NCBI GenBank assembly: GCA_963784135.1
Contig: CAWAQG010000004.1
Span: 62,001-126,000, forward strand
DNA: 64,000 nt
Direction: 5' to 3'
From: JADFXI01 sp963784135
Lineage (GTDB): Bacteria; Nitrospirota; Thermodesulfovibrionia; Thermodesulfovibrionales; Dissulfurispiraceae
Positions 1 to 8,900 of the stretch are shown piece after piece. A program made the position numbers and the translations under genes. Positions within the stretch are counted from its first letter, which is position 1, and the number at the start of each line of letters is the position of its first letter. A model generated the notes under the pieces. It had not been told where the DNA came from. It searched no databases and worked only from the letters and a program-made list of their open reading frames with translations.

Positions 1-330
1 TCCGCTGCCTACCAGAATTCTGAGTGAATCGATCTCGTCGGAAGGGACCGGCGCGGGGCGTCCCCCTTCCAGGGACAGGATATTGACAGCGCCCTTTGTT
101 TTCAATGTATTGAAATATTCCTGGGAGTTGATGTTGATGTTGGCGAACAGATACCCTGAAAAAAGCGGGAATTCGACAAGTTTTTTTCTGTCCTTCCACT
201 GGGACCACTTTTTTATGGTCGGCAGGTATGCCTCTATCCCTTTCCTGCAGAGTTCATGATACGTTACAAATTCATGCCTCGACCGTACACGGAGGGCATA
301 CCATTCCCGTGAGTTTTCATTCTCTCCCAC
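1..330 (-). CDS. NusG/UpxY-type transcription antiterminator, N-terminal part
   Basis: Only the first 110 residues are in the window; the gene runs off the left edge. They read as the NGN domain of the NusG/RfaH/UpxY family: EWYALRVRSRHE at residues 9-20, AYLPTIKKW at 34-42 and FPLFSGYLFANI at 54-65. The start is GTG at 330-328, supported by AGAGGTG at 342-336, five bases upstream. NusG paralogues bind RNA polymerase and suppress pausing; UpxY-type members usually stand first in an exopolysaccharide or O-antigen operon, so such a cluster may lie to the left (inference). Housekeeping NusG is less likely because no secE lies directly upstream. The KOW domain is not visible. Confidence 0.85.
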   Translation of the reverse strand, partial: MGENENSREWYALRVRSRHEFVTYHELCRKGIEAYLPTIKKWSQWKDRKKLVEFPLFSGYLFANININSQEYFNTLKTKGAVNILSLEGGRPAPVPSDEIDSLRILVGSG

Positions 331-448
331 TGCCGCACCTCTTTTATATTATTGATAGAGGCAGCAAGCTGACGTCTTTAATGCTGCCTCTCCGCGCACA
401 TTGATTATATCATCCCATGTCTTATTGTCAAGGCCCCGAATTGGCCCC

Positions 449-1816
449 TGTGGCGAGCAGATAAACTGTCCGTATCTGTAGCACATAAACTGTCCGGATA
501 AAATATATGGATAGCAAGGGGGCTATCCATGAAACGTTCGGCAGTGTTGCAGGAGGTACGGAAAATGAGATTTGAAGAAAGCTATGAGGGTTGGATACGA
601 GGTCGATTAACGCAGGAAGAAGCAGCAACGCTTCTGGGTGTGTGCGATAGGACATTTAGAAGATATATGTTGAGGTATGAAGATACGGGCCTGGAGGGCC
701 TTATAGATAAGCGTTTAGGGCAAATATCTCATAAACGTGCGCCTGTTGATGAAGTAGTCGCACTATCGGATCTTTATAGCAATCGCTTTTGTGGTTTCAA
801 TGTCAAACATTTTTATAGCTGGTACCGGCGTGCTTATCAAGGGACCAGAAGCTACACATGGGTCAAGAACACCCTCCAGGAAAAGGGATTGGTACCGAAG
901 GCAGCACAGAAAGGTACACACAGGAAAAAGCGTACAAGGGCACCTTATACCGGTATGATGCTGCACCAGGATGGTTCCAAACATCAGTGGGTTGAAGGAA
1001 AATACTGGGATCTAATCGTAACTATGGATGATGCCACGAGTGAACACTACTCGATGTTTTTTGTGCAGGAGGAAGGCACTCAAAGCAGCTTTCAAGGGGT
1101 AAAAGAAGTTATTGAGCAACACGGATTGTTTGCTTCGTTGTATACGGATCGTGGAAGTCACTACTGGCATACACCTGAGGCCGGAGGGAAAGTGGACAAA
1201 TCAAATCTTACCCAGTTCGGTCGTGCAATGAGCCAACTTGGAATTAAGATGATTGCTGCGTATTCTCCTGAGGCCAGGGGTCGTTCTGAGCGAGCCTTCG
1301 AAACTCATCAAGACCGCCTCGTCAAGGAGCTTGCAATGGCGGGCATTACTGAGATGAAGCAGGCCAATGATTATCTTGCCAGTACTTATATGCCAGCCCA
1401 TAATGCCGAGTTCACTGTTGTCCCGCAGGAACCACAGAGCGTATTCGTGACTTGGGCAGGCACTGCCTTGGAAGACATCCTATGCGAACAGTATGACCGC
1501 ACCGTAGGCAACGACAACTGTGTAAAGTTCGATGGGCTAAAACTTCAGATCCCGCCAAATCAATATCGCTGCCACTACGTTAAGGTCGAAGTTCGCGTCC
1601 ATCGTTATCCGGATGGTGGCCTTGCTATATTCCATGGACCGAGAAAACTGGCGGTCTTTGACCCTAAAGGAAAGGAGATTGCAAAGTGCTCACATGCAGC
1701 GGCATGAGACTCAATAAAACTGACATCGGTGGCCTGCCATGTTCCATGCGCAGCCACCCTGCAGAACCGGACAGTTTATTTGCTCTAAAACCGGACAACT
1801 CTATTTGTTGACAACA
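449..1816 (+). mobile_element. IS element, ISNCY/IS1202-like, copy 1
   Basis: A 1368-bp insertion sequence, bounded by comparison with the second copy at 52640-54007. Left end TGTGGCGAGCAG, right end (inverted) TGTTGTCAACAA. Both ends carry iterated ATAAACTGTCCG subterminal motifs, probably transposase binding sites. It is flanked by a perfect 17-bp direct repeat, GGCCCCGAATTGGCCCC, at 432-448 and 1817-1833. Long target duplications of about 15-17 bp are, from memory, typical of one subgroup of the IS1202/ISNCY elements. One transposase gene fills the element. The perfect duplication and near identity of the two copies show recent movement. Confidence 0.9.
529..1707 (+). CDS. DDE transposase, ISNCY/IS1202-like
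   Basis: 392 residues. An N-terminal helix-turn-helix (about residues 20-60, TQEEAATLLGVCDRTFRRYM) is followed by an RNase H-fold integrase core. Probable catalytic acidic residues lie in MLHQDGSKHQW, LYTDRGSHYW and GRSERAFETHQDR, the spacing of DDE recombinases of the IS481/IS1202 type. The protein is identical to that of copy 2 (52749-53927); the only nucleotide difference I found in the compared stretch is a silent A/G at 564 (AAA against AAG, Lys12). Start ATG follows an AT-rich leader with no clear Shine-Dalgarno sequence. Intact and probably active. Confidence 0.92.
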   Translation: MKRSAVLQEVRKMRFEESYEGWIRGRLTQEEAATLLGVCDRTFRRYMLRYEDTGLEGLIDKRLGQISHKRAPVDEVVALSDLYSNRFCGFNVKHFYSWYRRAYQGTRSYTWVKNTLQEKGLVPKAAQKGTHRKKRTRAPYTGMMLHQDGSKHQWVEGKYWDLIVTMDDATSEHYSMFFVQEEGTQSSFQGVKEVIEQHGLFASLYTDRGSHYWHTPEAGGKVDKSNLTQFGRAMSQLGIKMIAAYSPEARGRSERAFETHQDRLVKELAMAGITEMKQANDYLASTYMPAHNAEFTVVPQEPQSVFVTWAGTALEDILCEQYDRTVGNDNCVKFDGLKLQIPPNQYRCHYVKVEVRVHRYPDGGLAIFHGPRKLAVFDPKGKEIAKCSHAAA

Positions 1817-1833
1817 GGCCCCGAATTGGCCCC

Positions 1834-2150
1834 GAATTGCATCATCAGAAATCTATTCGAAAGTGAATCGTTGCATCACGAAGGGATCTATTCGAAATAA
1901 TTTCACTTAGCAACACAAAATACGTCATTCCCGCAGTCCTTTAGCGGGAATCCAGGTTTTTTTCATATGACGGCCTATAGCCCGCTTGCTGCAAAGAATA
2001 TAAACATAAAAGCCCTTCATATGTTTCTTTTCCTGGATTCCCGCTAAAGGACTGCGGGAATGACGCAAGCTTATTATAGATTTTTTTGAATAGATTTTTG
2101 GTGATGCAACGAATACCTGCTTCGAATAGATTCCTTCGTGATGCAACGCG
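1834..2150. repeat. Palindromic miniature element A with GIY-YIG remnant
   Basis: One of three related units (also 10022-10363 and 19427-19702). Outer arms carry iterated TGCATCA and TATTCGAAA motifs. Inside, two long inverted arms about 35 bp each (near 1922-1955 and 2031-2064, CGTCATTCCCGCAG ... CTGCGGGAATGACG) enclose a minus-strand fragment reading MKGFYVYILCSKR, the start of a GIY-YIG (URI/UPF0213) nuclease, followed by an unrelated short stretch. The palindromic arms resemble Neisseria dRS3 repeats (ATTCCC-spacer-GGGAAT) with a longer spacer. The internal deletion junction is the same as in element C. The IS copy 1 target site overlaps the left end. Confidence 0.75.
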
Positions 2151-2290
2151 GCGCCGTAAGCCGAATAGCCTGAGGCTGAAGTCCGCTATACGGTATTGTC
2201 CTACAATAGTTTCAGACTAAATCTGATACCCATATATTTTTGGCCGGGATATAGTAAATAAAGCAGAACTTGAAGGCAAGGTGGACTATC

Positions 2291-2602
2291 TTGGGAGAGA
2301 ACGCATCGGCCTGGAGTGAAAAAAGAATTAGTCCAAGAGCATGCGCGTCCGGAACACTAATATTCAAGGCATACTGGGTAACTGACTATAACGGCCACGA
2401 GCTTTATAAGAACACCTACGTGCCCGCCGATTTGTTGGAGATGAGCATGGACGGGATGCGAATAAAAACATCCGTCCCCCTGGAAGAGAAAAACCTGCTG
2501 GAATTTAACAAAGATTATCAGGTGACACAGGTGGCCCTGGTGAGATGGGTGAAAAAAATTGAAAGCTGTTACCATGCGGGCCTGCTGTATATCCATCATT
2601 AG
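2291..2602 (+). CDS. PilZ-domain protein
   Basis: About 103 residues forming a single PilZ-like domain: KRISPRACASG carries the RxxxR signature that binds cyclic di-GMP, ADLLEMSMDGMRIKTS corresponds to the [DN]xSxxG strand, and a V-R-W strand (VALVRWVKK) is near the end. PilZ proteins are cyclic di-GMP receptors that alter motility, exopolysaccharide or transcription. I prefer TTG at 2291 because AGGTGG (2279-2284) is six bases upstream; an upstream TTG at 2270 would add seven residues but has no ribosome site. It stands alone; VanZ follows after 75 bases. The domain call rests on motifs only. Confidence 0.68.
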   Translation: MGENASAWSEKRISPRACASGTLIFKAYWVTDYNGHELYKNTYVPADLLEMSMDGMRIKTSVPLEEKNLLEFNKDYQVTQVALVRWVKKIESCYHAGLLYIHH

Positions 2603-2666
2603 GAAGGGCCTGGTCCTCCCGGGACCCGAAAGGCGAATCTGATTTCCTGTTTGTCCGTCAATTCGC

Positions 2667-2672
2667 TATAAT
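2667..2672 (+). promoter_or_regulatory. Possible -10 box of the VanZ gene (leaderless)
   Basis: TATAAT lies five bases upstream of the ATG at 2678. No convincing -35 box is seen 17 bases further up. If used, transcription would begin at or next to the start codon. There is no Shine-Dalgarno sequence, which fits a leaderless message. Confidence 0.35.
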
Positions 2673-2677
2673 TTTAG

Positions 2678-3121
2678 ATGCGAGCGCTTTTTAAATACTG
2701 GTCTCCAGTCCTGTTGTGGATGGGTTTCATTTTTTTGATGTCAACGGATTTATTCTCATCCGAGAATACGGCATCTGTGATAAAGCCGATCATTCAGTTT
2801 GTCTTGCCTGGAATCACCCCTGCCAGGGCAGATATGATTCATTCCGTTATTCGAAAATGCGCGCACGTCATCGAATATTTCATTTTTGGGGCGCTCTTGT
2901 TTTGGGCTTTTTGCGGAGGCTCGCAAGAGAGTAAGTCCTGGCAGTGGGCCGGCCTCTCTCTTATCATGGTCATTCTTTATGCTGCGAGTGATGAGTTTCA
3001 TCAATCCTTTATAAGTTCGAGGACCGCATCTGCAATTGATGTCGGTATTGATACAATGGCGGGCATGCTTGCTCAGCTCGCAAGCATTATATGGCACTCC
3101 TTTAAGACGAAAACACCTTAA
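2678..3121 (+). CDS. VanZ family membrane protein
   Basis: 147 residues with four predicted membrane helices (about 7-24, 70-90, 98-115 and 122-140). The VanZ pattern is visible: LSTDLFSSENT near 20-31, IRKCAHVIEYFIFG at about 58-71 and YAASDEFHQSFISSRTASAIDVGIDT in the second half, where the HAxEY and DExHQ-F-xxR-x-xxxDVxxD residues are conserved. VanZ gives low-level teicoplanin resistance in enterococci; most family members in such genomes are of unknown function. A TATAAT at 2667-2672 ends five bases before the ATG, so the message may be leaderless. Confidence 0.85.
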   Translation: MRALFKYWSPVLLWMGFIFLMSTDLFSSENTASVIKPIIQFVLPGITPARADMIHSVIRKCAHVIEYFIFGALLFWAFCGGSQESKSWQWAGLSLIMVILYAASDEFHQSFISSRTASAIDVGIDTMAGMLAQLASIIWHSFKTKTP

Positions 3122-3260
3122 TGAGGGGCCCCGTCCGCCCTGTATTCTAAAGCAATGCAGATTATGGCCGGACGCAATTACAGAATACTTGCCAATGGGT
3201 CCATTTTGTGATAAACATTGGATATGCCGTAAAAAAGCAGCATAATGCAAGGAGGCCGTC

Positions 3261-4310
3261 ATGATCGGTAAGTTATTCAAAGAGGACAGGGCATGGCGTT
3301 TAATATTATTAATGCTTCTGCTCGTTATAGCGAGCACCGCCCTCGCCGATGGAGACGATGCCCTGATAAAAAGAGCGTCGCAGGTCCTCGGTCCTTTGCC
3401 GGCATCCATGCCGTCAGAAGAGAACCCGATAACCCCGGAGAAGGTAAAACTGGGGCAGATGCTCTTTTACGAGCCGAGGATTTCCGTGGACGGAACGGTG
3501 AGTTGTGCCAAATGCCATCCTATCGCCCTTTATGCGGCTGACGGTTTGAAAAAGTCGATAGGGAACCATTGTAAGGAAAACCCGAGAAACGACCCTACGC
3601 TCTTTAATGCGGCAAGCCAGATTTCGGAGCACTGGATAGGGAACCGGACCAGTGTCGAAGACCAGGCAAAACAGGCCATCATTGGAGCGCCGGCTTTCGG
3701 CATGCCCTCTTACGATGCGGCCGAGAAGGTCCTTCGGTCATTCAGGGAATACGAAACCCTGTTTAAAGCCGCATTCCCTTCCGACAAGGAGCCTGTGACT
3801 ATCGACAACTTTGCAAAGGCCGTAGGCGCCTTCGAGCGGACACTGATTACTCCGGCCCCTTTCGATGCATTTCTGAAGGGCAATAAGGATGCTATGACTT
3901 TGCAGCAGAAAAGGGGACTCGGGACGTTTATGGACCAGGGCTGCGTGGGATGTCATTTCAGTCCCTTTGTAGGCGGGCAGATGTACCAGAAGTTCGGGAT
4001 GTTTGGGCCTTACGAAAAATACACGAAGAGCCCGAAAGTGGATGAGGGAAGATACGCTGTCACGAAAAACGAGAGCGATAAGTATGTATTTAAAGTGCCG
4101 GTGCTCAGAAACGTAGCGATGACGCCTCCGTACTTCCATGACGGTTCCGTAGATAAACTGGCCGATGCTGTATGGATAATGGGGAAGATCCAGTTAGGCA
4201 AGGACCTTTCAAAAGAGCAGGTGCAGGACCTTGCAGCGTTCCTGCACGCTCTGACAGGGGAGATCCCGGAAGATGTCAGGACAATTCCCGTATTGCCTTC
4301 TCTGGAGTAA
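3261..4310 (+). CDS. Di-haem cytochrome c peroxidase (CcpA/MauG family)
   Basis: 349 residues. A hydrophobic signal sequence (about 10-29, ending in ALADG) exports it to the periplasm. Two c-type haem sites are visible: CAKCH at about residues 81-85 and CVGCH at about 228-232. The family reduces hydrogen peroxide to water with electrons from small cytochromes c. The expected KLGQMLFYEPRIS and AFERTLITP segments are present, as is a methionine-containing stretch near the end that could supply a distal ligand. Strong ribosome site AAGGAGG upstream of ATG 3261. It stands alone between VanZ and a convergent kinase gene whose stop lies one base away. It suggests periplasmic peroxide defence. Confidence 0.93.
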   Translation: MIGKLFKEDRAWRLILLMLLLVIASTALADGDDALIKRASQVLGPLPASMPSEENPITPEKVKLGQMLFYEPRISVDGTVSCAKCHPIALYAADGLKKSIGNHCKENPRNDPTLFNAASQISEHWIGNRTSVEDQAKQAIIGAPAFGMPSYDAAEKVLRSFREYETLFKAAFPSDKEPVTIDNFAKAVGAFERTLITPAPFDAFLKGNKDAMTLQQKRGLGTFMDQGCVGCHFSPFVGGQMYQKFGMFGPYEKYTKSPKVDEGRYAVTKNESDKYVFKVPVLRNVAMTPPYFHDGSVDKLADAVWIMGKIQLGKDLSKEQVQDLAAFLHALTGEIPEDVRTIPVLPSLE

Positions 4311-4311
4311 C

Positions 4312-5445
4312 TTAGGGCCTATCAAATTGCCGGCCAAACCGGCCCGGTTGCGGTGATGAGAGTGTCTCCGAATTTTTTGGAATTATGACCGTTATCTTTG
4401 TGCCGTCATTTTGATTGCCGGCAATCAGCATTTCGCCATTGCAAATCTGTACACGCTCCCTAATGCCCAGAAGGCCGAATGAATTGGCCTTCGACAGCTG
4501 TTCATCCTTGATCCCAACGCCATTGTCGGCAATCTCGAGCACGACATTGTCGCCCTGGTCTCTTAAAGTCGCTGTGACCCTTGTCGCCCTTGCATGCCGA
4601 AGCACATTGGTGAGTGACTCCTGAAATATCCTGAAAAGGGCGATAGAGTGCTTTCCGTCAACAATAATGTCCCTGGGGACCATATTAAACTCGCATTCAA
4701 TTCCGCTTCTTTTCGTGTATTCCTGGGCCTGCCACTCGATTGCCGCCCCAAGACCAAGGTGGTCCAATATCGACGGTCTCAACTCCGTGCAGAGCCTTTT
4801 CACTGTTTTTATAGTCGCATTAACAAGCTCCAGGTCAGTTTTTACCATGTCCCCAATTATTTCAATCCCCTGATTAGACGCCAGTTTCTCCTTTATTACG
4901 GACAAGTCCATTTTTAAAGCGGTCAGTGTCTGTCCCAGTTCATCGTGCATTTCACGGGCGATCCATTTTCTTTCTTCTTCCCTGGTGGATTGCAGATGGG
5001 CGGCAAGATTTCGCAGCTGCTCGTGAGAACGCTCAAGTTCTTTGACCGCCTTCCTGCGTTCCAATTTCTCAGTTGCCTCTTCCAAAGCCCTGCGCACCGA
5101 TGGCGCGAGCCTTGCTATCCTGTCTTTCAGAACATAATCCGTCGCTCCTCTTTTGAGGGTCTCGATGGCCAGTTCTTCGCCCATCGTCCCCGAGATGAAA
5201 ATGAACGGTATGCCGGGACATCTTTCTTTTGAGAGGGCAAGAGCGGAAAGCCCGTCAAAGTCCGGCAGGGAATGGTCGGCAAAGATTAAATCAAATCCGC
5301 CGCTATCGACAGCCTCGATAAAATCCTTGTTTGTTTCTACCCGGAATATTTTACATGCGATGCCTTCCTCAACGAGGGCCGCTTTGACGAGTTCAGCGTC
5401 GAGGGGTTCATCCTCGAGGTGCAGGATTCTCAGAGACGATTTCAT
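4312..5445 (-). CDS. Receiver-histidine kinase (REC-HisKA_3-HATPase)
   Basis: 377 residues. An N-terminal receiver domain (about 5-125) has the phospho-acceptor Asp57 in FADHSLPDFDG and the conserved lysine in YVLKD. A short coiled coil leads to a HisKA_3 dimerisation helix with His167 in REMHDELGQ, and a NarX/DegS-type HATPase with DNGVGI and FGLLGIRERV. Such proteins are soluble kinases switched by phosphorylation of their own receiver. Third gene of a leftward operon with the receiver at 5472-5927 and the CheB-CheR kinase at 5930-9679. The GGAACTATCC before ATG contains only a weak ribosome site. The partner output regulator is not in the window. Confidence 0.9.
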   Translation of the reverse strand: MKSSLRILHLEDEPLDAELVKAALVEEGIACKIFRVETNKDFIEAVDSGGFDLIFADHSLPDFDGLSALALSKERCPGIPFIFISGTMGEELAIETLKRGATDYVLKDRIARLAPSVRRALEEATEKLERRKAVKELERSHEQLRNLAAHLQSTREEERKWIAREMHDELGQTLTALKMDLSVIKEKLASNQGIEIIGDMVKTDLELVNATIKTVKRLCTELRPSILDHLGLGAAIEWQAQEYTKRSGIECEFNMVPRDIIVDGKHSIALFRIFQESLTNVLRHARATRVTATLRDQGDNVVLEIADNGVGIKDEQLSKANSFGLLGIRERVQICNGEMLIAGNQNDGTKITVIIPKNSETLSSPQPGRFGRQFDRP

Positions 5446-5471
5446 CGGGATAGTTCCTCCATTGTATGGAG

Positions 5472-5927
5472 CTACTTTGTTTTACACTGATTATACAGCG
5501 GCGGTCCGCTGACGACCGCCCAATAAGACCCGATAAGCCTGATAACATCGATAAACTGATGGAAATCTATCGGTTTTACTATATAGCTGTTTGCGCCGAG
5601 TTTGTACCCCGCGCCTATGTCCCGATCTTCCTGGGATGAAGTGAGGATTACCACCGGCAGGCACTTGAGACTTTCGTCGCCTTTTATCTGCCTGAGCACT
5701 TCAAGGCCGTCGATCTTGGGAAGCTTTAAGTCAAGCAGGACAATGACGGGATGGCCGTCCGTCCTGTCGGCAAACTTTCCACGGCAGTTCAGATAATTCA
5801 GAGCTTCTTCTCCATCACGAACGGTGACGACCCTATTGGCCAGCTTGTTTTCGGCAAGCCCATTGATGATTAGTTCTGCGTCAAACGGGTCGTCTTCGAC
5901 AAGCAAAATTTGCTTCAGTCCGGGCAT
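5472..5927 (-). CDS. Single-domain response regulator (Rcp1-like)
   Basis: 151 residues consisting of one receiver domain: acidic pair at ILLVEDDPFDAEL (10-20), phospho-acceptor Asp66 in IVLLDLKLPKIDG, Thr96 in VILTSSQE and Lys in YIVKPID. The extended loop between helix 2 and strand 3 is typical of Rcp1-like receivers that serve phytochrome-type kinases. ATG lies two bases beyond the stop of the upstream CheB-CheR kinase, so the two are almost certainly co-translated and cognate. It has no output domain and probably relays phosphate or acts by protein contact. Confidence 0.92.
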   Translation of the reverse strand: MPGLKQILLVEDDPFDAELIINGLAENKLANRVVTVRDGEEALNYLNCRGKFADRTDGHPVIVLLDLKLPKIDGLEVLRQIKGDESLKCLPVVILTSSQEDRDIGAGYKLGANSYIVKPIDFHQFIDVIRLIGSYWAVVSGPPLYNQCKTK

Positions 5928-5929
5928 GC

Positions 5930-8900
5930 TTATGTCTCCTTTATTTTTGATAGAGTAAAATAAAATGTTGCGCCTTGTCCAACGGTACTCTCGGCCCAGA
6001 CTCTCCCGCCATGGCGCTCAATGATGCGTTGTACAATTGCAAGTCCGATACCGGTGCCTTCAAATTCTTCCTGGGGATGGAGGCGCTGGAATACGCCGAA
6101 TATTTTATTCACATATTTCATGTCAAATCCTACGCCATTGTCCGAGACGGAACAAGCGAATTTATCTCCCTCGTCTTTGCATCCTATCCTGATTTCAGCT
6201 TGTGGACGAGCGCTTGTGAACTTGACTGCATTGGAGACGAGATTAACAATTGCAAGTTTCATTAAGGACGGGTCGCCGAGTACATCAGGCAGTTCATCTA
6301 TCTCCCATATAATGTCCCGTCCCTTCTGCTCTTCCCGAATCTCCCGGACAACTTCGCTTATAATAGCATTTATATTGACCTTTCTCTTCTGGAGCTCCGT
6401 ACGTCCAAGGCGTGAAAAATTCAGGAGGTCATCGATAAGCATGCTCATTTTTTTTGAGGCCCCGGCTATAGTGTCTATATAATGGCCAGTCTTGGCGTCA
6501 CGGGCGTCCCCCAGACTTTCTTGCAACAGTTTCAGAAAGCCTGACATATGCCTGAGAGGCGCGCGAAGATCGTGCGCGACTGAGTAGGCAAAGCCTTCCA
6601 ATTCTTTGTTGGCTGCATGGAGTTTAACGACCTGGTGCTTCAATAGCTCGTTAAGGGCCTTTATCTGTTCCTCAGCCTTCTTTTGCCTGGTAATGTCGCG
6701 CTCCGTGACGGCAAGCGCCTCCACCATCATCTTTCCGGATTCGTCCCTCACTGCTGTTCCGGTCAACCAGACGTCCATGATACTGCCGTCCTTTTTCTTG
6801 CGCCGGGTCTCGAAAGAAGCTATGGCTTCCCCGGCGATCAGCTTCAGAAGCAGGTCGGCGATTTCGGGTATCTTGTCGGAGGGCGTCATGTCCTGGATGG
6901 TCATTCCCAATGCCTCGGCTTCGCTCCAACCATACAGATTCCGGGCGCCGCGGTTCCAGGCCAGGATCTTTCCGGCCAGGTCAAACAGAATGACCGCATC
7001 ATTGGAATCCGTAACGACCGTGGCCAGCCGGCGGGTATGCCGCTCCGCCCGCCGTAGCATGGTTACGTCGCTGAAAGTGACAACTACGCCGTCAATCCGG
7101 TCCTGCTTAGTGTGGTACGGCATGATGCGCAACAGGTAGTACATGCCGTCTGCGTGCCGCACTTCCCGTTCAATAGGGGCTGCTCCCCCGGCAACGGCGA
7201 GGGCATCGGAAGTCAGTTCGTAGCCTATGAAATTCATCGACAGGTCGCTGATCGTCCGTCCCGTGTCCGAAGGGATCAGCTTCAACAGCCGAGTGGTCGC
7301 CGGAGTAAAGAGCTTGATTCGCAACTCGTTGTCGAGAAAAAGCGTGGGGACGTCCGTGGACTTCAGGAAGTTGTCCATATCGCTATTGGCTTCCGCCAAT
7401 TTCCCGACCTTGTCATGAAGTTCGGTGTTGACGGTAGTCAACTCCTCGTTGACCGACTGCAATTCCTCCTTTGAGGTCTCCAGTTCCTCAACAGTGGACT
7501 GGAGTTCCTCATTCGAGGAGACCACTTCCTCATTAGCGACCCGAAGTTCTTCGTTAGACCCCTGGAGTTCCTCGATAGTGTTTTGCAGTTCCTGCTGTGT
7601 CGCCCTCAATTCATCTTCGAGTTGTTTGACGACTGTTTCGCTCTCGCTGCCTTGTAAATGTTCAGCAGCCGGGACCGGGGGGCGGGGGGCATCCTCGAAT
7701 ATCACGGCCAGCAGCGGCGGCCCATCTCCATGTCGTGAAGCAGGCGAGATGGTGACGCGGACGAACGGCCCGCTTTTGTCCCGTGTGACCGGAACGCTGT
7801 CAAGCACTACAGTCTTGCCGGCCTGGGCAGCCTTATGCATCGCCCCCAGCAGTCTTGGAGAAAACCCTTCCTTGGCGATGTCCCGTATGTTCAGGACGGG
7901 CTCTCCGGTAGGCATGTTGAGATACTTGCCGGTCTGTCCATGAAACTGTATGATTTGTCCCTTCAGGTCAACCAATACGGCGCTTGCGGCAAAATGACTT
8001 AATAAGGCCTGCCGGATTACGTCTGCAGAAGCAATTGCAGCAGACCTTATAACTTGCGGGCCGGCCGGCAGCAGTGCCCTCTTCCTTCCCGGCAGTAGCG
8101 GCGTATCCAGGACGATGGGGCGGGGCGGAATGAGGCGGCGGTAAAGCCTCGCCTTCTTCGAGACAATATCGAATAAATCGTTCCTGCCGCTTATCCCCTC
8201 CGACTTTCCAAGGAACAAATACCCGCCGGGATTGAGAGCGAAGTTGAACAACGGGATGAGTTTCGCCTGCGTATCGGTATCCAGATAGATCAGCAGATTT
8301 CGGCAACTGATGATATCCACCCTCGAAAAGGGAGGGTCCGTAATCAGGTTTTGCACGGCAAAGACCACTGACTTGCGGATTGACTCGCTGACTTGATAGT
8401 TTTGGTCCTTCCTGATGAAGAACCGCGCCAGCCGTTCCGGCTCCACATCCTCAGCTATGCTCTCAGGATAAATGCCGTTACGAGCGAATTCGAGCGCCTC
8501 CTCGTCGGCATCAGTAGCGTATATCTGCACCGGGCAGTTTTTGCCGCCTTCCAGGACTTCCTCGGTCAGCATCATGGCAAGGGAATATGCCTCTTCGCCG
8601 GACGAGCAGCCGGCGACCCATACTCTCAAAGGCTCGTCGTTCTCTCTTGCTTTAACGAGCGGTGCAACGGCCTTATGCCGAAGTTCTTCGAACGCCTCGG
8701 AATCCCTGAAGAACGAGGTGACGTTGATTAGAAAGTCTTTCAATAACTGGTTAATCTCATCGGCGTCCTGCCGGAGCAGGTCGTAATACCGGGCGATGTC
8801 CGAGATGTGGTGCAGACCCATGCGGCGTTCGGTCCGTCGTAAGAGGGTGCTTTGCTTGTAGGACCTGAAATCGTGGCCCTTTTGAGTCAGCAAAAGCGCC

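Noticed and set aside
1925..2146. 73-codon frame containing MKGFYVYILCSKR
   Set aside because: Not a gene: the nuclease fragment is joined to palindrome-encoded sequence (ending WIPAKGLRE) and is a remnant within element A.
2756..3409. 217-codon open frame on the minus strand
   Set aside because: It lies antisense to the VanZ gene and the start of the peroxidase gene, both with clear family motifs; its translation shows no recognisable pattern.
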